Shown: positions 53,688 to 62,230 of the stretch, piece by piece
Position numbering within the stretch: the first letter of the stretch is position 1
Layout of the letters: each line of letters opens with the position of its first letter
Assembly: GCA_910584975.1 (NCBI GenBank)
Contig: CAJUEA010000002.1
Location: 62,001-126,000 of the forward strand
DNA: 64,000 nt
Origin: an uncultured Christensenella sp.
Lineage (GTDB): Bacteria; Bacillota; Clostridia; Christensenellales; UBA3700
Direction: 5' to 3'
Notes under the pieces: model-generated
The model's input: only the letters and a program-made list of their open reading frames with translations
Told to the model about the DNA's origin: nothing
The model's database searches: none
Position numbers and translations under genes: made by a program

Positions 53688-53839
53688 TTCGATATGTTTT
53701 AGCCCGCTTTGGGCTGACAAATTATTGATGTTGTCTTTCTGCTATCAAAGATATATTAAAATTTTTTTCTTTATGACATTGACAATAATTTTGCCTAAAC
53801 GGAAATATATAAGCTTATGCAAGATTATTTTGTAACCAT

Positions 53840-53871
53840 AAAAAAAGTATCCACCGATTGCTCGGTGGATA
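53840..53871 (-). terminator. Terminator of rplM-rpsI
   Basis: Stem TATCCACCGA/TCGGTGGATA with a four-base loop (TTGC on the plus strand). A6 on the plus strand gives the U-tract for minus-strand transcripts. Confidence 0.88.
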
Positions 53872-53946
53872 TTGAAGTTTAGTTTTGTTTTGCAATTGAA
53901 CCTTTTCGCCAAAGTAGGGCAATGGTAACAATTTGCAATGCACCAA

Positions 53947-54357
53947 TTATCTCTTGCTGAATTGAGGTGCTTTTCTTGCTTTCTTAAGACCGTATTTCTT
54001 ACGCTCTTTAGCTCTTGGATCTCTTGTTAAGAAACCAGCTGCTTTAAGTGCTGATTTGTATTCCTCAGCGTTTGCAACAACCATAGCTCTTGCGATACCA
54101 TGACGGATAGCACCTGCTTGACCAGTAAAGCCACCACCTTTAACATTTACGATAATGTCAAAAAGCTCTTTTGCACCAGTAAGCTCAAGTGGTTGACGAA
54201 CGATAAGTTTCAAAGTTTCTAAGTCGAAATACTCATCAATAGAACGCTTGTTGATAGTGATGCTGCCATTGCCACCAGGGATAAGACGAACTCTTGCGAT
54301 TGCTTTCTTTCTTCTGCCAGTGCCCCAATATTGCACTTTCTTTTTAGCCTTTGCCAT
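53947..54357 (-). CDS. rpsI: 30S ribosomal protein S9
   Basis: This 136-residue protein shows [16 protein letters not shown] (about 9-24), [18 protein letters not shown] (about 75-92) and the basic C-terminal tail [12 protein letters not shown], which reaches the P-site tRNA. Length is standard. AAGGAGG precedes the ATG, 18 bases after rplM. rplM-rpsI is a universal pair. Confidence 0.98.
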   Translation of the reverse strand: MAKAKKKVQYWGTGRRKKAIARVRLIPGGNGSITINKRSIDEYFDLETLKLIVRQPLELTGAKELFDIIVNVKGGGFTGQAGAIRHGIARAMVVANAEEYKSALKAAGFLTRDPRAKERKKYGLKKARKAPQFSKR

Positions 54358-54375
54358 AATTTGTATTCCTCCTTA

Positions 54376-54804
54376 TTAGAATTTTAATTCAACTGGCATT
54401 TGAGCTTGATGATTGTGCTCTGCGCCTTTGAATACTTTAAGTTTTTTAATCATATCGCGACCCAAAGAATTTTTTGGAAGCATGCCCTTAACAGCAGTTG
54501 TCAAGGCTTTGTCTGAATCTTCAGACATACGCTTTTTGAATTGAATTTCTTTAAGACCACCGATATAACCAGTGTGATAACGATAATATTTTTGCTCTAA
54601 TTTTTTGCCTGTAAGAACGATTTTGTCAGTGTTGATAGCAATAACATAGTCGCCACAATCAACATTTGGAGTGTAGCAAGGCTTGTTTTTGCCTCTAAGT
54701 ACACTTGCAATTTGGCTTGCCACTCTACCAAGTACAAGACCATCGCAGTCAACAACATACCATTTTCTTTCGATTTCTTCAGGCTTTGCCATATATGTTT
54801 TCAT
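54376..54804 (-). CDS. rplM: 50S ribosomal protein L13
   Basis: This 142-residue protein has the typical opening [20 protein letters not shown] and the signature [19 protein letters not shown] (about 105-123). It is an early assembly protein of the large subunit. CGGAGG precedes the ATG. It has its own promoter and leader, so it is only loosely linked to the truA-ecf genes upstream on the same strand. Confidence 0.98.
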   Translation of the reverse strand: MKTYMAKPEEIERKWYVVDCDGLVLGRVASQIASVLRGKNKPCYTPNVDCGDYVIAINTDKIVLTGKKLEQKYYRYHTGYIGGLKEIQFKKRMSEDSDKALTTAVKGMLPKNSLGRDMIKKLKVFKGAEHNHQAQMPVELKF

Positions 54805-54887
54805 GGTAAAAAACCTCCGATAAATTTTTAAATTGTGAAATGTTAATTCTCGGGGGGCTAATCCGTAAACTATACAATTTCATACGC
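54805..54887 (-). ncRNA. Possible L13 leader
   Basis: The roughly 80-base leader can pair AAATTGT with ACAATTT around a segment containing GTTTACGGATTAG and a C6 run, just before the ribosome binding site. Firmicute rplM genes often carry an autoregulatory leader. I cannot confirm this one by covariance. Confidence 0.35.
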
Positions 54888-54893
54888 TTTATT

Positions 54894-54922
54894 ATTTTAT
54901 ATTATAAACAATATTATGTCAA
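54894..54922 (-). promoter_or_regulatory. Promoter of rplM-rpsI
   Basis: On the minus strand: TTGACA (54917-54922), 17-bp spacer, TAAAAT (54894-54899). Confidence 0.8.
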
Positions 54923-55055
54923 GTAAAAAAGTGGTAATTTTTCATTTTTTGCAAATTTTTTGACTTTTTTAATAATTTGCTATTTTTAAGAAGTAAATTT
55001 TCTATAATATTTGCAAAATGGCATTTTTTACTCAAAATCAATCGTTTAAATTGCA

Positions 55056-55790
55056 TTAATAAAACACTTCTTCCAAAACAAGTGGTTCGGGTGGAGCAGT
55101 GTGTCCACCGTAACTTCTATCGCCTGTCTCAAACATTTTGTCTATGTTTTCAATTGGAAGTTTGCCTCTTGCAATATCAAGCACCAACCCAACAATAATT
55201 CTTACCATATTGTACAAAAAGCCGTTTGCAGTAATTTTGATTTCGTAGCAGTTTGCCTCAAGTTCGGTTAGAGTGATATTGTAAATTTCTCGCTCACAAT
55301 TTGTGATTGCAGAGCCACTTGCCATAAAAGCCTTAAAGTTGTGCACGCCACAAAGCTTGTCAAGTGCTTTTTTCAAAAGATTGATATCTATTTTAAAAGG
55401 GTAGTGATAGTATTTTTTGTAAAGTGGTAAGTTGACTTGTGTCAAGCAAATTTTATAACTATATGTTTTTGACTTCGCGCTGTATCTTGCGTGAAAGTCA
55501 TCCTCTGCGATTTCACAATCTAAAACGGAAATATCACAAGGCAACAATGTTTGCAGTGCAAAAGGAATTTTGTTGGCAGGGATATCTGTGTCACTTTCGA
55601 AATGAAAAATCTGACCTTTTGCAGAAACACCTGTATCTGTTCTGCCACTTGCAACAATTTTTGTTTGTTCGCCAAAAAGTGTTGAAAGTGCTTTTTCCAC
55701 CTCAGCTTGCACAGTGTTTGCGTTTGCTTGAATTTGAAAACCTGCATAATTTTCGCCGTCATATTGCAGTTTGCATTTATATTTTTTCAT
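55056..55790 (-). CDS. truA: tRNA pseudouridine(38-40) synthase TruA
   Basis: The ATG at 55790 overlaps the ecfT stop by one base (TGATG) and gives 244 residues. The N-terminus is MKKYKCKLQYDGENYAGFQIQ; the catalytic Asp is in ASGRTDTGVSAKGQ (Asp about residue 51). The C-terminal half carries FLYNMVRIIVGLVLDIARGK. TruA isomerises uridines 38-40 in the anticodon arm. ecfA1-ecfA2-ecfT-truA-rplM-rpsI is the standard Firmicute order and is preserved here. Confidence 0.96.
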   Translation of the reverse strand: MKKYKCKLQYDGENYAGFQIQANANTVQAEVEKALSTLFGEQTKIVASGRTDTGVSAKGQIFHFESDTDIPANKIPFALQTLLPCDISVLDCEIAEDDFHARYSAKSKTYSYKICLTQVNLPLYKKYYHYPFKIDINLLKKALDKLCGVHNFKAFMASGSAITNCEREIYNITLTELEANCYEIKITANGFLYNMVRIIVGLVLDIARGKLPIENIDKMFETGDRSYGGHTAPPEPLVLEEVFY

Positions 55791-56662
55791 CAGCCTATCC
55801 AACTTTTTAAAAGATTAACAATATAATAATCTGTACCAAAAAATATGCTTTCAGCAGGGGATTTTGTAAGATAGCAGTCAAGCATAATCAAAACGATAAG
55901 CACGCTTATCACAAAAAACGCAACCAAGTCTCTGTATGTGAAAGTCAATTTTTTCATTTTTGTTCTGTTTTTAGTGGCATTGTAACACCTTGCATCCAGT
56001 GCGTCAGCAAGCTCGTCTGCACGCCTAAAACTGCTTACAAACAACGGGATTAAAATTGGTATCATTGATTTTACTCGCTCATGCACCTTGCCTGTGTCAA
56101 AGGCTGCGCCTCTTGCTTTTTGAGCAGCAATGATTTTGTCAGTTTCTTCCATTAGGGTAGGGATAAATCTTAGTGCAATGCTCATTGTGATTGCAATGTC
56201 GTGCACAGGCACCTTAATGTATTTTAAAGGCTTAAGCAAACTTTCAATCGCATCAGTAAGTTCCATTGGTGTGGTGGTAAGAGCAAGCATACTTGTGCCT
56301 ATGATAAGCAAGGATAAACGCAGTGCCAATTTGATTGTAAAATCAATCCCCCTATCAGTTATTGTGAACACCCACCAATGTGCAAGCACGCGTCCTTCAT
56401 TATACAAAAACAAGTTGATAAGTCCTGTGAAAATCAAAAGGAAAAGCACAAGTTTTAGGCTTTTAAGTACGATTTTCAAAGGGATTTTTGCAATAATTGT
56501 GACAGCTGACAAAAATATGATAACATAAAAAAATGCTGTATATGACTTTGCAAAAAATATGAAAATCATAAATAATAAGCTGAAAATCAACTTTGCTCTT
56601 GGGTCAAGTTTGTGTATTGGGGAGTTTGTTGGGTAGTATTGTCCAAATGCCATATCTCTCAT
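55790..56662 (-). CDS. ecfT: ECF transporter T component EcfT
   Basis: This 290-residue membrane protein has six to seven helices and the family opening GQYYPTNSPIHKLDPRAKL (about 7-25). The C-terminal coupling helices carry the ARG motifs AQKARGAAF (about 181-189) and ADALDARCYN (about 221-230), which contact the ATPases. It is the scaffold shared by several vitamin-specific S components, none of which is encoded here. It overlaps ecfA2 by four bases. Confidence 0.95.
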   Translation of the reverse strand: MRDMAFGQYYPTNSPIHKLDPRAKLIFSLLFMIFIFFAKSYTAFFYVIIFLSAVTIIAKIPLKIVLKSLKLVLFLLIFTGLINLFLYNEGRVLAHWWVFTITDRGIDFTIKLALRLSLLIIGTSMLALTTTPMELTDAIESLLKPLKYIKVPVHDIAITMSIALRFIPTLMEETDKIIAAQKARGAAFDTGKVHERVKSMIPILIPLFVSSFRRADELADALDARCYNATKNRTKMKKLTFTYRDLVAFFVISVLIVLIMLDCYLTKSPAESIFFGTDYYIVNLLKSWIG

Positions 56663-57531
56663 AATGCACCCCCAATATTTTTGTATTTTGCTATTGCTAA
56701 AACCAAGTCTTTTGGTGTGATAATATCTCCCTCAAGTTGTATTCCGTTGCTTTTTAAGCAGTTGTTGAGTTTGACGCTCAAAGGTATGTCAAGTCCCATT
56801 TGCAAAAGTTCCTCTGAGTGGGTAAAAAGCTCATTGATTGGCAAATCAAACGCAATTTTGCTTTTATTGAAAACAATCAATCTTGTGCAATATTGAGTAA
56901 TCTCGTTAATATCGTGAGAGATTACAATTATTGTTGGAGTAACTTGTTCTTTCAAATTTTTGATTAGTGTCAAAATTTGTCTTTTGCCTATTGGGTCAAG
57001 TCCTGCTGTTGGCTCGTCCAAAATCAAAACCTTTGGTGACATTGCAAGCACGCCTGCAATTGCCACTCTGCGTTTTTGTCCACCAGATAAGTCAAATGGG
57101 GAGCGATCTTTATATTTGTCGTAATCCAATCCCACAGCTTGCATTGCCATGCGAACTCTGTTTTTGATTTCTTCAGCAGAAAGTTTTAAGTTTTTTGGGC
57201 CAAAGGCAATGTCCTTTTCCACAGTATCTGCAAAAAGTTGGTATTCAGGGTATTGAAAAACCATTCCAACTTCTTGTCTTAATCTGCGAAGGTCAGGCTT
57301 AGGCTTTTTTTTGGTAAGGTCGATATCAAAAACTTTAACTTCGCCTTCTTGTGGCTTAATAAGCCCATTTAAATGTTGAATAAATGTGCTTTTGCCACTG
57401 CCTGTGTGACCAATTATTCCCAAAAAATCACCTTCATTTATTGTAACGCTGACATCGCTTAAGGCAACTTTTTCATAAGGAGTTTTTTTGCTGTAAGTGT
57501 GAGTAAGATTTTTTACTTCAATGTTTTGCAT
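56659..57531 (-). CDS. ecfA2: ECF transporter ATPase EcfA2
   Basis: This 290-residue ATPase has Walker A GHTGSGKSTF (about 38-47), Q-loop FQYPEYQLFADTV, signature LSGGQKRRVAIAG (about 143-155) and Walker B VLILDEPTAGLD (about 164-175). The C-terminal extension typical of EcfA proteins is present (about 230-290). GAGGAGG precedes the ATG within the end of ecfA1, which it overlaps by 19 bases. With EcfA1 it powers vitamin or metal uptake through EcfT. Confidence 0.95.
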   Translation of the reverse strand: MQNIEVKNLTHTYSKKTPYEKVALSDVSVTINEGDFLGIIGHTGSGKSTFIQHLNGLIKPQEGEVKVFDIDLTKKKPKPDLRRLRQEVGMVFQYPEYQLFADTVEKDIAFGPKNLKLSAEEIKNRVRMAMQAVGLDYDKYKDRSPFDLSGGQKRRVAIAGVLAMSPKVLILDEPTAGLDPIGKRQILTLIKNLKEQVTPTIIVISHDINEITQYCTRLIVFNKSKIAFDLPINELFTHSEELLQMGLDIPLSVKLNNCLKSNGIQLEGDIITPKDLVLAIAKYKNIGGAL

Positions 57532-58352
57532 AACTCCTCCTCAAGTGCTTTTTCTGTCAAAATATCGCCTTCCAAAGGCAAGCCAATTTCTCTAAGACTG
57601 TTTGCAATTGCAAGTGGCAAAGGTAAGTCAAGCCCTGCACTTTCAATAAGGTCAGTGCGTCGGAAAATGTTTTGTGGGGTGTCGATGGCAACAATTCTTG
57701 CATCATTCATAATGGCAACTCTGTCCGCATCAACAGCCTCGTCCATATAGTGTGTAATCCAAATTATAGTGATATTTTCCTCTTTATTCAGCTGTTTTGC
57801 CACCTCAAGAACTTCTTTTCTGCCTTGAGGGTCAAGCATTGCTGTGCTTTCGTCAAACACAATAATGCGTGGCTTGATTGCAAGAATACCTGCAATGGCA
57901 ATCCTTTGTTTTTGTCCACCAGACATTTTGAAAGGAGTTGCTTTTTTGTGTTCACTCATGCCAACTTTTTCAAGTGCCCAGTCCACGCGTTTGATGATTT
58001 CTTCGCGTGGTATGCCCAAATTTTCGGGTCCAAAAGCAATGTCGTCCTCAACAATGCTTGCAATCATTTGATTGTCAGGATTTTGAAAAACCATGCCGAT
58101 ATTGCTGCGTATTTCAAAGATTTTTGAGCTGTCTTTTGTGTTTACTCCAAAAATTTCAACATCGCCCAGTCTTGGTATTAACAAGCCGTTTAGTATTTTT
58201 GCAAGGGTAGATTTGCCACTGCCGTTGTGTCCCAGCAAGGCAATAAATTCGCCATCTTCCACATCAAGGCTGACATTGTTTAGTGCACGGACTATTCCAC
58301 CTGTTTGTGTTTTATATTCCAAAGTTGCGCCATTGATATGAATAGCTTTCAT
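57513..58352 (-). CDS. ecfA1: ECF transporter ATPase EcfA1
   Basis: This 279-residue ATPase has Walker A GHNGSGKSTL (about 41-50), Q-loop FQNPDNQMIASIVEDD, signature MSGGQKQRIAIAG (about 143-155) and Walker B IIVFDESTAMLDP (about 163-175). The Walker B Glu is followed by Ser, as is common in EcfA1. It is the first gene of the ecfA1-ecfA2-ecfT-truA operon. AAGGAGG precedes the ATG. The 156-bp gap to the divergent fucosidase gene must hold its promoter. Confidence 0.95.
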   Translation of the reverse strand: MKAIHINGATLEYKTQTGGIVRALNNVSLDVEDGEFIALLGHNGSGKSTLAKILNGLLIPRLGDVEIFGVNTKDSSKIFEIRSNIGMVFQNPDNQMIASIVEDDIAFGPENLGIPREEIIKRVDWALEKVGMSEHKKATPFKMSGGQKQRIAIAGILAIKPRIIVFDESTAMLDPQGRKEVLEVAKQLNKEENITIIWITHYMDEAVDADRVAIMNDARIVAIDTPQNIFRRTDLIESAGLDLPLPLAIANSLREIGLPLEGDILTEKALEEELCKTLK

Positions 58353-58444
58353 TTTTGCCTCCTTGCGTTTTATTTAAATCAATATAACATATATTTTAAT
58401 AAAAGTAAAGTTATTTGTGTGTTTGTGTGCACAAATAATCGTTA

Positions 58445-58473
58445 TTGACATAAAAGTGCAAGTATGATAAAAT
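58445..58473 (+). promoter_or_regulatory. Promoter of the GH29 fucosidase at 58509
   Basis: TTGACA (58445-58450), 17-bp spacer, TAAAAT (58468-58473). Confidence 0.75.
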
Positions 58474-58508
58474 ATATACAATAATTATTGGAATTTTCGG
58501 AGGAAAAT

Positions 58509-59831
58509 ATGAGTTTGAAACTTGATGAACAATTGATTAAGCCTGTGCCTAATGAAAGACAACTGGCTATTTTGAATATGGGGTATTACAATTTTATCCA
58601 CTTTGGTATAAACACTTTTACCCACAAGGAATGGGGTAGTGGGCACGAGCCTTTGTCAAATTTTAAACTAAAAAGTTTGGATACGGATAAATGGGTGCAA
58701 GATTTGATTGCAACAGGCAGTAAAGGTGTAATTTTGACTGCAAAACATCACGATGGTTTTTGCTTGTTTCCAAGTAAATATACAGAGTATTGCATTAAAA
58801 ACACTCCTTTTATGGACGGCAAGGGGGATGTTGTCGGAAGTCTTGCTGCATCTTGCAAAAAATACAATTTTAAGTTTGGTTTTTATTTGTCACCATGGGA
58901 TAGGCACGAGGAGACTTATGGCACAGAGGCATATAACGATTATTTTTGCAATCAACTTGAGGAGTTGTGCACAAATTATGGCGAAATCTTTTGCGTTTGG
59001 TTTGACGGAGCTTGTGGCGAAGGGGCAAACGGCAAAAAGCAAAGGTATGATTGGGGTAGATATTACGATGTGATACACAAATATCAACCAAATTGCATAA
59101 TTTCAAATTGTGCTTATGATGTAAGGTGGATTGGCAACGAGCACGGCAAATGTCGTGAGGCAGAGTGGTCTGTTGTGCCAAAAAGATTGCAATGTTTTGA
59201 CGAAGTTATGCGTACCTCTCAACAAACAGAAGGTATGTTTGCAATGGCAAAAATTGATAACACGGACGATAATCTTGGCGAAAGAAATACAATCATTGAA
59301 GGGGAAGAAATGGTTTATTGGCCATCCGAAATGGATATTTCTGCAACAAGATGGGGTTGGTTCAATTCAATTGCAATGAGATTATTCCACACAAGAAAAG
59401 TGAATGATTTTGTTGGTTGCTATTTGCGTTCTGTTGGCAACAATGCAACATTGCTTGTGAATGTTGGACCAAATACAAAGGGAGAATTGCCACAAAAATA
59501 TATCAAAAGAATGATTGCTGCTAAAGAGAAATTGCAACAAATGTTTAAGGATAAAATTGAGGCAAAAATTGAAAAAATCAGTGACTTTGAGTATCAAGTG
59601 ACATTTCCAAAAACAACAATTTCAAAGGCAATTTTAAGTGAAGATTTGTCACATAGTCAAAGGGTTGAAAGCTTTTTGCTTGAGGCGAACGGCAAAGAAA
59701 TTTATAAATCAAGAACAATAGGTTTTAAAAAGATTTGCATTTTTGATGAGGTTGAAACAGATAAAATTACTTTGAAAATTACTGACAGCAGATGTGAGCC
59801 TTACATAAAAAGTTGCAAGGTGTTTAAATAA
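58509..59831 (+). CDS. Alpha-L-fucosidase, GH29 (subfamily B-like)
   Basis: The ATG at 58509 (440 residues) has GGAGG seven bases upstream; the longer frame starts inside that site. The GH29 barrel shows FIHFGINTFTHKEWG (about 29-43), LTAKHHDGFCLFPSKYTEY (about 77-95) and the nucleophile Asp in CVWFDGACG (about 167-175). A C-terminal beta domain follows (about 350-440). The NTFTxxEWG and HHDGFCLxPSKYT phrases match the subfamily that favours alpha-1,3/1,4-linked fucose (Lewis-type, from memory). No signal peptide is visible, so it should act on imported fucosylated oligosaccharides. Confidence 0.9.
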   Translation: MSLKLDEQLIKPVPNERQLAILNMGYYNFIHFGINTFTHKEWGSGHEPLSNFKLKSLDTDKWVQDLIATGSKGVILTAKHHDGFCLFPSKYTEYCIKNTPFMDGKGDVVGSLAASCKKYNFKFGFYLSPWDRHEETYGTEAYNDYFCNQLEELCTNYGEIFCVWFDGACGEGANGKKQRYDWGRYYDVIHKYQPNCIISNCAYDVRWIGNEHGKCREAEWSVVPKRLQCFDEVMRTSQQTEGMFAMAKIDNTDDNLGERNTIIEGEEMVYWPSEMDISATRWGWFNSIAMRLFHTRKVNDFVGCYLRSVGNNATLLVNVGPNTKGELPQKYIKRMIAAKEKLQQMFKDKIEAKIEKISDFEYQVTFPKTTISKAILSEDLSHSQRVESFLLEANGKEIYKSRTIGFKKICIFDEVETDKITLKITDSRCEPYIKSCKVFK

Positions 59832-60058
59832 TCTTGTAATTTAATTAGAATTTATTAAAGGAAATTAATTAGAATTACCAAAAATTAAGATTTAAAATTT
59901 AACAAAATAGTATTGGTTGGGAATTTTTTTGTTCTATAATTTTGAAAAATCATATTATTATATTTGCAAATTTTTTCAAAAAGGTGTATATTTAAGAAAA
60001 TAATACATAAATAATAATTAAAATGTGTAGTAATGTGTAGTAATGTCTGGAGTAATTT

Positions 60059-61357
60059 ATGAAAAAAAATAATAAAGACAAAAAACTCCAAAAACAAGAA
60101 AGTATTGAAACTGCAATGAGTAGTGGTTTTGATGATTTTGCATACAACAATATGGATGACGACTATCAATATTATGAAGATATGAGTGAAGATTTTGTAG
60201 AAGTTAACCAACAAAACAAATCTAGTTCAACTGAAATTATGGTGGTTGACACACAAAATAACAATGCTTTGTGTGATGAAAAATCAGGCAGCGATTATGT
60301 GGATGATGTGGAAAAGCCTATTAAATTGCGTGAGATTGCTGTTCAGTCAGATGTTTCCAAAGTCAATGCTTTCGATTTGTTTTTCCTAAGACTTTGGGCA
60401 GGAATGGTATCTTTGCTTGGCTACATTGCCAATGGCATTAACTATATTATTTTTTCAATTTTCAAACACAAATTGCCTGTAAAATATATCAAAGCTTTTT
60501 TGGTTGTCTTGCTTATAATTTTATTGCTTGTGATAATAATTGTTCCGGCAACGGCAAACAGTCATCCAAGGCAAGGTACAGATGGATTGGTTATTTTTGA
60601 AAGCAATATGGTACCCGTTAAAGTTAGGGTTGATGACGGCAGTGGAGAACCCGTTTACAAATGGGGATATCTTGACAAATCAAAGGCTGCAAGTGGCACT
60701 GGAAAGGATTCACTTGCAATACCTGCAAAATATGAGGAGGCTTTGCCTTTTAACAAGTATGGCATTGCTTGGGGCAGAGTGCGTGACGACAAAGGTCATT
60801 ATTGGGAACTTATCAACAAAAAAGGCAAACGAATTGGTGAGAGAACATATCCTGTAAGCACATCTTCTCCTGTAGGAACAAGGCCTTTTGGTCCATTTAC
60901 GGATAGCAGACTTGCGTGGGTGAATGAAAACGGAAAATATGGCTACATTGACACCAAAGGAAATGTGAAAATTGCATGCGACCTTGATGTTGCTGGAGAT
61001 TTTATTGAAGGTATTGCAAGGGTTGGTCGTGGTGGCTATGAATGGTTTATCAGCAAAAATGGCAAGGTTGTCGGCAGAGCAAATGAGTACAATCAAGTTT
61101 TAGATTTTTCTTGTGGCTTAGGTGCTGTAAACAAAGGTGGCGTTTGGGGCTTTGTCAACAAAAAAGGTAAGGAAGTTATTGAGCTGAAATACAATGCCGT
61201 AAGCCAATTTGTGGATGGCTATGCTATGGTAAAAATGGGTAAAACTTTTGGAGTTATTGATACGGACGGAAAGCTTGTTATCAACACATTGTGGTATTAT
61301 GACATTGTGATTGAAAACGAAATTTTTGAAGAATTTTTGAGAGAACATAAAAATTAA
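60059..61357 (+). CDS. Single-pass membrane protein with extracellular WG repeats
   Basis: This 432-residue protein has three parts. The first is an acidic, low-complexity cytoplasmic region (about 1-100, DDYQYYEDMSEDF and similar). The second is hydrophobic segments at about 108-135 and 142-165. The third is an outer region of WG (KWG) beta-hairpin repeats: KWGYLDKS, YGIAWGRV, KYGYIDTKGNVKI, VWGFVNKKGKEVI and TFGVIDTDGKLVI. WG repeats are common in Clostridia surface proteins and are thought to mediate binding. CTGGAG precedes the ATG. A short tandem repeat (GTGTAGTAAT twice) lies just upstream, at about 60024-60044. It stands alone between two fucosidase genes. Confidence 0.85.
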   Translation: MKKNNKDKKLQKQESIETAMSSGFDDFAYNNMDDDYQYYEDMSEDFVEVNQQNKSSSTEIMVVDTQNNNALCDEKSGSDYVDDVEKPIKLREIAVQSDVSKVNAFDLFFLRLWAGMVSLLGYIANGINYIIFSIFKHKLPVKYIKAFLVVLLIILLLVIIIVPATANSHPRQGTDGLVIFESNMVPVKVRVDDGSGEPVYKWGYLDKSKAASGTGKDSLAIPAKYEEALPFNKYGIAWGRVRDDKGHYWELINKKGKRIGERTYPVSTSSPVGTRPFGPFTDSRLAWVNENGKYGYIDTKGNVKIACDLDVAGDFIEGIARVGRGGYEWFISKNGKVVGRANEYNQVLDFSCGLGAVNKGGVWGFVNKKGKEVIELKYNAVSQFVDGYAMVKMGKTFGVIDTDGKLVINTLWYYDIVIENEIFEEFLREHKN

Positions 61358-61461
61358 TCAGCTTAATTTTATGTCAATAATATCAAAAAAATGTTGATTA
61401 AACTTTAAAAAACATGTTATTTCAAATCATATTTAAAAAATTAATAATTTTACAAAAAATT

Positions 61462-61491
61462 ATCGGTACTAGTTCATTAGTACCGATTTTT
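61462..61491. terminator. Bidirectional terminator
   Basis: Stem ATCGGTACTA/TAGTACCGAT with a GTTCAT loop, flanked by A- and T-rich ends. It lies between the convergent WG-repeat gene and the XRE gene. Confidence 0.88.
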
Positions 61492-61504
61492 GATGTGTTT
61501 TTTG

Positions 61505-61957
61505 TTAAATTCTTCCTAGCATTTTGTCAATTGAACCACCTAATTCATATGCGATAGCAACCATAACTTCAAATTGAGGAAGTCTCCCTTGTTTCCACAA
61601 GCTTAATTTAGTAGCAGTAACGATTTTGTTTTTTGCCAAAAAATAGTGAGTAGTGTTGTTGTCTTTTAGCAATTTTTGATATTCATTAAAAAAGCAGTCT
61701 TTCTTATATCCTTTTTGCAAATTAGTATAAGAAAAATCAGTGGGTAACCCCACGATAAAATCAACTGAGCAATTAAAATAATCACAAATTTTTATCACAT
61801 TTCTCAATAAAGGAATGGTTCCGTTTAAATAGTCTGCGATTAAACAATGGTCAATTCCAATAAGTTCTGCAAATTTGTGTTTTGTAAGTCCTGTGCGAAC
61901 AAACAGGTCAGTAAAATTTTCCGTAAAAACATTTAAATTTTTGTTTAGTGCAATCAA
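61505..61957 (-). CDS. XRE-family regulator with two HTH units
   Basis: This 150-residue protein has a classical XRE helix-turn-helix at about residues 10-72 (LTKHKFAELIGIDHCLIADYLNG, then CDYFNCSVDFIVGL). A second similar unit lies at about 88-150 (TTHYFLAKNKIVTATKLSLWKQG, then AIAYELGGSIDKML), so it looks like an internal duplication. The start is a TTG with AGGAG eight bases upstream; no ATG is suitably placed. It is divergent from the GH29-A fucosidase gene, which it may control (context only). Confidence 0.85.
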   Translation of the reverse strand: MIALNKNLNVFTENFTDLFVRTGLTKHKFAELIGIDHCLIADYLNGTIPLLRNVIKICDYFNCSVDFIVGLPTDFSYTNLQKGYKKDCFFNEYQKLLKDNNTTHYFLAKNKIVTATKLSLWKQGRLPQFEVMVAIAYELGGSIDKMLGRI

Positions 61958-62182
61958 TATTTAATCTCCTACAATATTAGTTCAAACATATTTAATCAAA
62001 GTTTTCCTTTATAATTCTTTGCTAGTTGTATAGTTTATTATAACATATTTATTAAGCTATTTCAACATTTAATATATGCTACTACAGATTATTTTACAAA
62101 TAAGTTAAAAACCACATCTTGAATAATTCATATTTTTATGTATTGATTTTGCAGTAAAATATTACATAAAATAAAAAAACTA

Positions 62183-62211
62183 TTGAAATAATAGTTATAT
62201 TATGTTAAAAT
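62183..62211 (+). promoter_or_regulatory. Promoter of the GH29 fucosidase at 62231
   Basis: TTGAAA (62183-62188), 17-bp spacer, TAAAAT (62206-62211). The segment TAATAGTTA is repeated on both sides of the -10 (about 62189-62197 and 62213-62221), a possible operator. Confidence 0.65.
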
Positions 62212-62230
62212 ATAATAGTTAGAGGAAATT

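Larger units (their letters stand above)
53515..53946. other. Palindrome-rich region between rpsI and the exported-protein operon
   Basis: This 432-bp gap contains a perfect 30-bp palindrome (53576-53605), a long terminator-like hairpin (53649-53687), a short stem AGCCC/GGGCT (53701-53715) and the rpsI terminator (53840-53871). The remainder shows nothing recognisable. A 77-codon plus-strand frame across it runs through the hairpins and is not accepted. Confidence 0.75.

Noticed and set aside
53602..53835. 77-codon plus-strand frame upstream of the exported-protein operon
   Set aside because: It runs through a long terminator hairpin and a second stem, lacks a ribosome binding site, and has unnatural composition.
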